From assembly GCA_016165875.1 (NCBI GenBank), contig JABBOT010000014.1, forward strand, positions 2,801,857 through 2,865,856: a stretch of DNA of 64,000 nucleotides. The letters are read 5' to 3'. This DNA comes from Acanthopleura granulata (Eukaryota > Mollusca > Polyplacophora > Chitonida > Chitonidae). Positions within the stretch are counted from its first letter, which is position 1. The number at the start of each line of letters is the position of its first letter. The position numbers and the translations under genes are program-made. Positions 49,301-61,300 of this stretch are shown here, one piece after another. Below the pieces are notes generated by a model. It had not been told where the DNA came from. It saw only the letters and a list, made by a program, of their open reading frames with translations, and made no database searches.

Positions 49301-52300
49301 CCACAACGGAAAAGTGGGTAAGAAAAAACCCTAGATGGTGATTGTAGATTGATCTGCTTTTGTTGACGATCACAGGTTGTGAACGGATTTGCGACACAGA
49401 CTGATCCAGAGATGAAAGCCAAGGTCATCACAAGGTTACAGAATATCACAGATGTACAAGCTCTCCTCATCAAGTGCCTCAAGGGTGAGTCATGTTATCA
49501 TTGATACACATACCCTAATGCTTCAGCCTTTTCAACCTCTCTTAAAAGGAATATTTTATACTTTTTGGGAGAACTGAAGGCTGTAGGGAAACAGTTCTTG
49601 TAATTTTATGATGTGTACACCTGTTGTCACACAAACAAATCATTTCTGACTTCATTTTTGCAGTTATTATACGCATTAATTTCCCTTTAAGAAGTGCTTT
49701 AATGGTTGAAAAGATTTACAGTAGTTTGATTTATTTTACAGTAATACTAAGCAAAAGAAGTTTTCACTTTCGTGGTGGTGATCAGGTTTAAGGGTGGATG
49801 AAGCCGAAGTGCAAATCAAGGGTTATGCCAGGGGGTGTCTCATTTGACTGACCCCAGACTAATGGGCGTAGCATAATGGGAAGCATATTAGGTATACATG
49901 TAACAGTAGTTTGAACATGGTAGCTAGAAAGAACAACAACAGTGACCAAAGTCCATCAGTCTGACTCTTTCGAAAACACCATTATTTGAGTCCTTTATTT
50001 AAAAGGCAAGTACAATTAGACCACATTTCATAGTTTTGATATCTCTGTCTGTTTGGATTTATACATGGTAACAGCTACAATCCCGTCGTGGTCCGAATCT
50101 GCCTGTCCCAGTGGCACACGCGGTTTGCCCATCTCAAAGACAGGGAGACGTATTGCTGGCTAAACCCTTTGCTGCAAGTAGAATACCACCAACTTTCAGC
50201 AGATACCTAGCAGACCTTTTGACTTAAAACTGTAGCCAACAGGAAAGTTATCGCCTAAAACAGGTGTCAAAAAATTGTAAAACCTGAAGCAACGTATAAC
50301 TTCCCTCTTCTAGAGGGAGACAAAAATTGTGTGTTTCCAAGCACTTAGGAATGGTGATTTTCCGCAATCCATGATTCATTTTCTGCCGAGATTTTGATTT
50401 GATTGTGGTTTTAATCCATACTTGACAGTGTTATACTTACGTAATGGAGATCAGAGGTATGAGGCAAGAAAACTGAGCATAGCTTACTGCAAGTATTTTT
50501 CTAGCCAGTTTCTTTTCAGAAACTCAATTTGAACAAATCAGAAAACTCAGTATCTAATCATCACCAATGTATTAAAGACTCAACTTATTTCAAGAAAACT
50601 CAGTACAAAATTTGTCCCAAACTCAATGATGTGATATTTCTAGTTATGGTAGCCACTAAGTCACCAGGGAAAGTGGCTAGAAAACCCTAGCCTAACATGA
50701 CAGCCAGCCTAATGTGGTCTGTGTATGAGCCGACATATTAATTTGTAGAGTACATTATTTGAAACATTTGAGAATATGCCCTTGACTATTGAGAAATCTA
50801 TTGGAGTTCAAAGAGTCAGTCAAAACATTGAATAGATTTAAATGATGTGACTAGTTTTGAGGACGAAAATCTTCACGCAAAATCACCACTATATGGATGC
50901 AACACAGTTTAAGTGGAATGGGAAGCCATACTCATTCAGTCAACATAAAGAATGGTGTTTAATTGAAATTGCGTATGTGTGATGGTTTGTTTGAAACAAA
51001 ATTGTCATTTGAAACTGTTGACAAAAGGCTGATTTTTTTTCAACAACAATCCTGTTTCCAAAATTTTTGCATGAATCAAAATTACAATTAAACAGTACAA
51101 AACAGCAATTATTGTCAAGTGATCAGTTAGAATTAATTAAGCTTTTTGTGCCTTGGTAAAATAGAACAACTTGAGTATATGGGAATCTAAAATTGGATTC
51201 CCTTGAGATTGAGCCGTGGGAATCGGTTTGGACTCTGTACCGTTCTGTATTACCTTCAGAACATCGATGTCTTTGTCCATAGGTCACCCTGGGTTCCAAC
51301 CTCCTAAAGCTGTGTTTGATGTTGAGGATAGAGCCCCCAAACCACTGGCTCTACCTGTCAAGTCAGCTGCAGCAAAGAAACCGGCAAAGAAAGGGGCGAA
51401 AAAGTAGGTACACGTATATGAGCCATTGGCTTATTAAGATCAGTACCAAGTTAGGGAGGGTAGTGTGAGAGATAGACGAAAATGTGACAGTTTTGGATTG
51501 TTTTTTTTTTTTTTTTTTTTTTTTTGTTTGTTTGTTTGTTTTTTTTTCACCCTCGGCCAACTTTTGTACTTTTTCTTGTTGTCATACATCTGTACGTGTG
51601 TTGCCTCCAAAAATCCTTAAGGATGACTTTTCATCCATTTGTGAAATTTGGTGAACATGTTTAACATGAAACCTTTAATTCTTTTAGTGTTACATCACCA
51701 TAAATAACACGGAGTCATTGAATTGGGAGATCTTCAGGAGGAGATCAGATTTGTGGCCACATTGTACCATGATGCGGTTTTATTAAATATCCGTCTGTAT
51801 GCAAATGGCTGTAATAAGCCAGATGTTTCTCCAGACCTGATTACATTTTGGAATGCATCCTGTTGATGTATAAATGTGATAAATACAGCCCAGACCACGC
51901 ATGTCATTTTGTTTTGGGATTGAGGCTCGGAGCCTCACTACATAATAAGTAAGGGCTTGTTCTTTGTATGTAGCCAGGAGTAGTGTTGAATGTTCGGGAA
52001 GAAACAGTGTTGGTGTTAAGGTGTGGAAAGTTCTGGCAAAAATAAAAAATTGTAAAAAAAATCTGAGGGTTGAGTTTCTTGAGTATGTTCGCTGATGGTA
52101 CAGCCACTTAATAAGGAAGGCTATACATGTGTACACAAGGTACATGATGTGCTCAACTTTCTTTTCCCCATGAAACTGCAGTTTATTAAAGCTCTTGGTT
52201 TTTTACCCCTCGGCCAATTTTGGCCAAGGGGTTTTGCGGCAGTGGGTGGCGTCCATCTGTCCGTCTCCTTTTAAACCCTCTATCTCTGGATAGGTTTGTC

Positions 52301-55300
52301 CGATGTTCACCAAACTTACACCACACTTACAGTTTGGCACGAGGAAGAACCCTATTGATTTTCAGCAACCTTGACCTTTTTCTTCAAGGTCATTGGGGGC
52401 ATTTAAGTTCAATTTTATAAAAGACTTTTGAACGCTCTATCTCTGGAACACAAGATTATACCACACTTACATGGATATGCTCTTATGAACGGCTGGTATT
52501 AAATGTAATATACGTAATTGCAATTTGTATCTATTCGTTACATTGTACATGTGCTTACGGCCGAGGAGTTTTAAGTGCATTGCGCAATATTTTCTGAACT
52601 TGTAAGTTTTACCTATGTTGAAAATCATTTTGTAGGAAGAAGGGAAATGCTGACGTTGCTGATGAGCCTATTGCCGGAGATGATGATAATGGGGAGACAA
52701 CTGTTGTGCATGATCAGGTACAACAGTACTCTAATCCCTCACAGGCCAAATTGTTTTTGATATTTGCTGGATGTTTTCTAGCCTTTAACGAGTTTCAGTG
52801 TTTTGAATTAAGCAGACTTGTTGGTTTGTCTGTGGCCCTGTACCCTTCACCTGCAAATGGTAACCTGATCCTTGTCATGTGCGGGAAACATTCTTCAGTG
52901 TGGCATCAAGGCCACTGCAAAAAGCACGCGTTGGTTGTAAGTCAACAGTATGTGAAAAAAGTCCTCAAATAGTTCATTATTTTTTAATTATTATTATGGT
53001 TAAATAAGAAGTTAGATATTGTAAAGTACATGTAATTAATGTCGAGAAAAAAAAAGTCTATCACACTACATAATCAAAATTTTACAGCAGGGCCTTGTTT
53101 GGCGTGGTTAGTTGTGTTGGACCCAACAAACATTAATAATGCTGGCCTGAACAGTGAACACCAATCAAAGGACTACAAGAACAGATTTTTTATGACAGTG
53201 TTTTGTGTGCATTTGTTTGTATACTTGTCCTGTGTACTCACTATTGTCTTGACTAAGTTTGTTCTCTCTCTCTCTCTCTGCCCCAGTCCCTGTTGTCTCC
53301 CCAGGGGGAGACTGAGGCCCCCCAGAGCTCCCCCACAGTAGACAAGTCCACCATAGACCTGGCTCTGCTTCGCCCTTACTTCAGGTATGGTGAAGGCCTT
53401 GAACATTCACCAAACATAAAACTGTCATGTTGTATCTTTTGCTCAGTACGGCTTGGTGGTTAGAGCGTCCACCTCGGGGTCATGAGATCTGGGATCAAAC
53501 CCAGGTCAGGTCATACCATCGAGTTTAAACATGGTACTTGTCGCTGCGTTGTTTGGCATTCAGCACTGAAGGGTGAGAGCAAGGACCGGTCAGCCCGGTG
53601 TCGGTATAATGTGACCGGGTGGGGTGTCATGTCTGGTGTCTTTGGCATGATGTTCCAGTGGTGGGAGCACTTGGGAGGCGTGGACTTGCCCTGCCACAGG
53701 AAGGCACAGAGTATATATATATATATACATTCTTTGGACTCCTCGTCATCATGTGAGAATTTTTGAGTACAATGTTAAACCCAGGTATACATACATAAAT
53801 ACATGTTTCACTCTGTAGCACCTGTTTGTGAACACAGCCAAGGTAGCCCAAACTGCCATTCTGTATTATACTGTTTCTAATCTTGAGTTGAGGGCGGGGG
53901 CGTGTGACCTTACACTGATGAGTGCAGAATATGACGAGCTTTACTGCATACATATATACAAGTCCTCTGAGTTTTTGGATGTATTTCACCAGCTGATATT
54001 TTTTCTTGAAAAATTAATTTTAAATTTCAGAGAGTTGGACATAGATGTCTTCATGATCCTGAAAAGTGGTTTTATCACAAAAGCGGCGCTTGATTCGGAG
54101 GAGAACACTAGGGTCAGTGTTAAGTATAAACTGCCATTCTTCAACCTTCAACTCAGCTTTCTGCCTTGATCAATCGACTAGGCGAATCCACTCCAGTCGG
54201 AACTTAAAAAGCCGTCATCATTATCCAGTCAGGCATTTGCCTGCTCGGTTTGGCAAAGAATTTATGCACGTAGTAAATTTTAAACGTGTCAATCAGATGT
54301 ACTGAAAGCTTTTAAACACATGGCAAGCAAACAGTACAAGTTGACAGAGTCATCAAGCTGGAACAGACCACGCTATGTCCAGCTGGTGTAGGGTTTTGTA
54401 GCACGGTACAGTGTAGAGAACATTAAAGTCTGCGTGGCCATGGGAGGCTTAATTCAGAGTACAAAGGCAGAACAGGTATGTCTGGCCGTCTCACTCTGGT
54501 CTGTCGCCTCCAGTCACAGGATGACTTGTTGAATGATCAAGAGGTTTTGTACTATTCTATCTCCATAAGTGAACGCTCCAATAAGTCATCTGACATCATG
54601 TCTTAATATCACAGCAGGCCAGCATCTGTCTGCTGCCGGTTTTATCCCCATCCTGACAGGTGTGGAAAGTTCTTTTGTTTCTAAGATTTTACCTGCCATC
54701 GGCGGTGTGCGCACACACATGTTGTTTCGCATTTGCTGTCAGTCAATTAGGGGAACTACTTCTTGATTGGATAATATGTTTACGTTAATATTCATCAGCT
54801 TTGGAGCTAGGTGGATGGGTTATGCCTGCTTGTTGGATCAAGGCAGAAAACGTAGGCAAAGTGTCTGACTTGACAAAACGAATATGCCTTTTCACGTTTT
54901 GATGAGATATTTATTCAATCATGTTTAGAGGAGATTACTCAGTGTGGGTTGATATACACGGAAAACTTGCTGTCAAGCCCTGACCACTGCAGTTGTGTCA
55001 TCACAATCAAATTTTAAAGGTGAATAAGTCACCATTAAAGGTGCTCGGAAATTTTTGAAAAGTTCAAGGAATTAGGTTAATATTTGTGTGGTTTGTGATG
55101 GACCTTATGAATTACTCATGAGAACGTATTGGGAATTCGAGGTTTTACCGAAAGAAACTCAAGTTTCAGGTGTGGTCACATGTTTCTTGTTATTATTTCT
55201 TTCGTGGCTTTTCTGTGGTAAAATCTAGAGTTGAATGGGAAAACCCTGAATTATGATAGTATTTTGTAAGATGTCTATGTATTTGAAGTGTAAATTTGTG

Positions 55301-58300
55301 AAATGGTAGACAAGACAAGCAACCCGTTTCTCAGTGTCACTTTGTGAAAATGTGGCTAGCTGGAGAGAGTAGTTGTCCTCAGCAGTTGAGTCTTTCAAAT
55401 CAACCATGGCAGATAACTGCTATAGTCAACCATGGAAGATAACTGCTGTTCATTGTTAATCAGAGTCCTTTTACTGACTTCATTTGCTTTAACGACATAA
55501 TCTTCCACGTGTCTCACTTTAATTGAAAGCCTAAAGAGGAAATTCATGACCTCTTTGGGATAAAGACAGATGTATTTTTCTGTTCAGTTTTTGATTTCTC
55601 CTCAAGAAAAGGCAAAGCTACAGTGTTTTTTTTTAAGACGAACTCATTCCAAGTATATCTGTATTTTGTGTTACCAGGCAACAACGAACGTGCAGATCCA
55701 ACCACCACAACTGGCCTTTCTGTTGGATGACCTTGCCCGAAAGCTCAATCATTCGTTACTGTCCAGTGCCTCAAAGCGAAGAACCTTTCTTAAGGTCTGA
55801 TGAAAAGGAAAAAAATGTTGCACCATTTTTCATCATTCTTTTCTGAGTTGTGTAATTTTATGCTCAGGTGGTTTGAGAGATGTTCCGAAAAGGTCCTAAC
55901 TCATTATTATCATTTCTGCAACAGGAACAGTAGTCAAATTTCTAAAGACATTAGTCTGTTTTGGTTATAACATATGTGTCATCAGGGTGAAGTCAAGCAA
56001 AATTACAAAGTAGTATTGTTTATTTCTTATTTGTTTATTTATTTGTTTGATTGGTGTTCAGAAGGAGAGTATTTCACATACCTTTATACATGTATGACAG
56101 CAGCCAGCATGGTGATGGGAGGAAACCAAGCAGAGCCCGAGGGAAACCCGTGATGATCTGCAGTTTGCTGGCAGACTTTCTCTTGGAGAGGAAGCTAGGC
56201 GGGACTTGAACTCGCAGCCACCACATTGGTGAGAGGCACCAAGGTCATTATGCTGCACTCGTCCGCTGAGGCTCTTGCTTATTTCTCTTGCGTATTACAT
56301 ATACTTTCTAACTGAAACTTTCATAGGAATAGTTTAAAGTTAAGGCGTTTATGATCACCGGTTTCCTCCCGGGACTTTTCCCAGTTTCTTCCCACCATAA
56401 TGCTGTCTGCCGTAGTCTAAGTGAAGCATTCTTGAGTATTTTGTAAAACGCCAATCAAATAAGTAAATAAATAAATAAAAAAATATGGCATTTGTGTCCT
56501 GTCTGAAATCAGAGATTGTTGAGTTTAATCGAAGTCTCTTCCATTCCTCAGACAAAGGGAGATAAGAAGGTGGGATACTCACACTTGGAGCAATTCTCAG
56601 CACGGGAGATCGCCGCCAAGGTTGGACATCTCTTACCAGCTCTGTGCAAGAATCTGGAGGATGCCAGTGGATTCTTCCAGGTAATGAAGCATCAGTTCGT
56701 TTGATTACTCCTAATTGTATTAAGAAGCAAATTGTAGGCAGTGGTGGTTTATGACAACACCTGCCATTTACGTGAGATAATTGTTAGCAGCGTGTTAAAG
56801 CAGCGTGTATTATTTCATCAGTGAATTCAAATGCTGCAGTATTTTGACATTTATAACTATTTAAGCTCTTGTTAACACCTTATCCCTGTCTCAGAAATAC
56901 TCTGTTAAAAGAAAAAAAACCATTAGACCAAATGTGTATATGCATGGATAAAGAATCCAATTCAAAGTTCAAAAAACGTCTCTTTTTATTTTTGTGATGT
57001 GGGATAACTGAGATATCGCAGTTCAAAGTAAGCAAAAATGAACACAGTCACCATGTTCTCAGTTTTGACCAATCAAGGCTGAGATATACACACATATAAC
57101 TGTATGTATATCAAACACGGTACAGGAATGACCTCAAAACTACCGTTTTAGCTTGAAATTTTTCTTCTTGTAGTTTTGGATATCCTTTTTTCCTTTCATT
57201 AGCACCTATTTATTTTTGAGGCATTCGGTCACTTATAAAGTGTTTAAAGCTTGTGTTTTGCTTTACCTTCCATTATGCAGACTCTGATCGAAGAAAATGA
57301 TGGCATTATTGATGGCCCTGGAAGTTCCACACCCGAAGCGGAAACCATGGCAACATGTTTTAATCTCCTCCTCCAAATCTTTGTTTCATTTTTCTCATGG
57401 TAAGTTTTTGCGATTTGAAGGTATCAGCCTGCAAATAGGTGCCTGACATTACCTGACATCCAACACCCTGTTGGATGAAGTGGTATTACCATGTGGTCAG
57501 TGTAGCATATTACAGGACAACGATCTCTTGGGTCAAACCACTTTCACCAGGGGGTGTTTTCAAAAATATCACACACCTGTTCGCTTGTTATACTGATTAC
57601 TGTGATTTCAGTCATGATGTTTTACCCATAATGCACTTCTGCGAGTACAGTCAGGTTTATTGGTGCAGTCGACAAAGGTACATGTAGTAGTTAGGTAAAA
57701 CCAAATATTTATGCCAGTTGGGAATATTTAGATTTAATTCAAAACCGTTGTCAGGGCATGTAATTATTATGGTCGTGAATCCCACCTGAATGGTGTATTT
57801 CTTATTTGGAGTAACTTCATTATTGTTCTTCACTAAAATCCCCGATGGCTCATGCTCATTTTAAACCAGGTATCAAAGCAACACACTCTACCAGGTGCCT
57901 GACGATCCTCCATACCTAATACCAAAGTCAGACATGCAAGAGCTGTTGTTAAGCCTGCACAGACTAATCTTTTGGACAAAAAGCAAAGCAGAAACCAAGA
58001 GATCTACCTGAAACCCAGAAAATTTGAATTTTTTGTGTGCTAGCCTACTATATAGTTGTATTATTATTACAGGAATGGTTTCCTGTTGACTGAAAACCAA
58101 GGAATGTTGAAAGAAGCTTTGACTGTTCTTGCCAATCGAATAGACCCCTCTGGACCCTCACAGCGATCATTCCAGGATCTGCTGAAGTAAGCTGGCCCCG
58201 TCCTTTCTTAATTTGCATGTTTTCGCAAAATAAATATTCAGGAAAAATTTTGTCGGTCACTTTGAAATGAACGATGACTTACTGCGTTTGACCTAAAATT

Positions 58301-61300
58301 TTGTTCATGTCTACTTACTAGTACTTAGTAGAGCACATATTTTCGTGTGAGTCTACAGTTTTTAAAAATGCTTTTTGGGTAAGTGATATTTTATGTCCAT
58401 TAAAAAACCCTCCAAAGAGATTCACTCTTTGGGGGTGAATAGAGTAAACTCTTCTCTCAAGTACATAAGTTAAGTGCATTAAATTAAGATCTCCAGTAAT
58501 TTAGAACATTTAGAAGTTTACCTTTCACTTTCACGTCATACGACCTCATCTCTGGGCGACAATGGTACAGAGACGTGCTGATTTGACGTCTTCTCCTGTT
58601 GATTTTCAGAACAGCGTTCAAGTACGTGGAGAAGCTCTCGTCCGCAGTCTCCAACCTGGCCACAGCGGTGACGCTGCTCAAACTGCTTATCTGTCTGGCG
58701 GAGAAAACTGACGAAAAGGACATGGATCAAATCATAGGTGAGGGGTTCACCTCCTTGAATTGTTTTCTCTTTTCTTTTCTCACGCTTTCACGAGGGAAGT
58801 CTACACACCCTTCTGCTCAGTTTGATGTGATGACATTTTCAAATATTGGCAGATTTTCGTAAAATCCAGTAAGTAAGTGCACTTTCTGGAACCTCAGATC
58901 AACTACAGTATGAAAACAAAGTCAGCCGGTGTGTAAGGTTTGCTTAGTTAATAAATACCATGGTTCTTCTGTTCTGTCAACAAAATTTGCTTATTGTCAA
59001 CAATGTTTTGATAATTTTTTCACCTCCAAAGTTCTAACAAGGACCAAAATTACAGAAACTTATACCAGACTTATTTTATTTAATGTTGCTTAATGATGTG
59101 TGTAGGGAAGCAGTCTGAGGCTTTCTTAAAGCGGGAATGGCTGGACGGAGAGGGAGAGAGGCAGAAAGGAGCCAAACATAATGAACACCTTCATACTGTC
59201 ATCAAGTGAGTGCTTCGGGGGGGGGAGGGGAATTGCTCATCTTGTTACTGTTATTGTGAGCACTTTCATGGATCAGCTTTGGGACCTAGATGTTTGAAAG
59301 AAAAAGTGGACTAACGTACACTATCTTGTCGTTTCCAGAACGTTTCTGCCCATACACTATCTTGTCGTTTCCAGAACGTTTCTGCCCATACGCTATCTTG
59401 GCGTTTCCAGAACGTTTCTGCCCATACGCTATCTTGGCGTTTCCAGAACGTTTCTGCCCATACACTATCTTGTCGTTTCCAGAACGTTTCTGCCCATACA
59501 CTATCTTGTCGTTTCCAGAACGTTTCTGCCCATACACTATCTTGTCGTTTCCAGAACGTTTCTGCCCATACACTATCTTGTCGTTTCCAGAACGTTTCTG
59601 CCCATACACTATCTTGTCGTTTCCAGAACGTTTCTGTCCATACACTATCTTGTCGTTTCCAGAACGTTTCTGCCCATACACTATCTTGTCATTTCCAGAA
59701 CGTTTCTGCCCATGCACTCTCTTGTCGTTTTCAGAACATTTCTGCCCATACACTATCTTGTCATTTCCATAACATTTCTGCCCATGCACTCTTGTCATTT
59801 TCAGAACATTTCTGCCCATACACTATCTTGTCATTTCCAGAACATTTCTGCCCATACACTATCTTGTCGTTTCCAGAACATTCCTGTCGTACTGCGATGA
59901 CCCCCTGCTGGCCATAGAACAGGTGACCACGAAGGCCATCCCAGAGCTGCTGGACACAGACAGGAACGGCTGCTCACAGATGTTCCCCACCCTGGACAGG
60001 TAAATCAACAGTGGTGACCAGTGTCTGTATCAAGGGTGGAGAGTTGTTGGTGGACAGGATGTGTTATACTTGAGTTTTATTTAGAGGTGTTTCACACAGC
60101 ATATTCATCGTCACAAGGTCGGGAGATCTGGGATCAATCCCGGATTGGGTCAGTCCCAGTTAGGGCTGAGACTTACAGTTCTGAGAGGTTAGAGCAAGGA
60201 CTGGTCAGCAGTATAACGTGACTGGATGGGGTGTCATGTCTGTTTTCGTTGGCATGGTGACATGAAACTCAAGTACACATAGTCACTATATTCAAGAATA
60301 TTTCACTGGTACGCTGGAGAGTAGCATTATGGTGAGAGGAAGCCAGGCACAGTATACAGCTGTAAACAGGACATTATGATGTGGTTTTAAATGCCTGTCT
60401 GTACTTTGAAAATTGGATATTGCTATTGCTTCTTTTGTGTTTGATATGTGCCATTGATGTTTGAAAAGTTCAAGCATGGTTTGAAAAGTCACTCGTTCAT
60501 TGTTGATAGTCTTCAGTTGATTAGAATATCCCCCAGTTTGAGTAGGTCATAGAGGTACCCACATGACTGAAAGTGTTATATCAAAAAGATCTCTTAGGAA
60601 AGTGTCGTACCCTTTTCTGGATGGAATCAGAAAAAATTTCTTCATGATTTACTAGGGCCTTTCTGAATTCTTCCTCCAAAACTCACTGCTTGCAGCGGCT
60701 CAAGTTCCACGCTCACCAGCATGGCTAGCCAGCAAGTCACTCTCTTACATACACCTCGTTTAGCTACTGTTGTTCATGGCCTTCTAATATTTGCTAATCA
60801 AGTCACGACGGAGCTGGTCAGTTAATCCTACAATGCCTGGTGAAATTGTCTCCTTCTATACCTAATGACTACAAAAGATTGGTGTAGCTTATAAAGGTAA
60901 TATTTTATTAATCGATACAGCACAGCCAGTTAAGATATACCAACTGGTCAAACCACGTCTTTGTCTTAACTCTTTAACTCCAACTCTCCGCTCAGTGTCA
61001 TCTGATTGATTGTTGCTACATTGAGGTCAAATTTTTATCCTACAGATCCCTTATAGCTGAAGAATCTCGCATGCCAAAGAGCTAAATTTTCCATAGCGAA
61101 AGAGTTAAATCTTTCTCAGTACTGGGTTGTGACCTTCGCAAGATTTTGATGAAAAAAAATTCTGAATTTGAAAGTCCTGCATTTGGATTTTTTTTTTTTT
61201 TTTTATTTTCTGCATGGAGAATTAATTTTGCTTTTCTTTGACATTTCAGACAGTCATTTTCAGTGTTCTACAAAGTCATGTTATCAGACTTGGTCGGGGC

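Noticed and set aside
59286..59819. Frames of 160 aa (plus) and 177 aa (minus) over the 36-bp array
   Set aside because: Periodicity artefact of a repeat made from a splice acceptor; no independent coding evidence.
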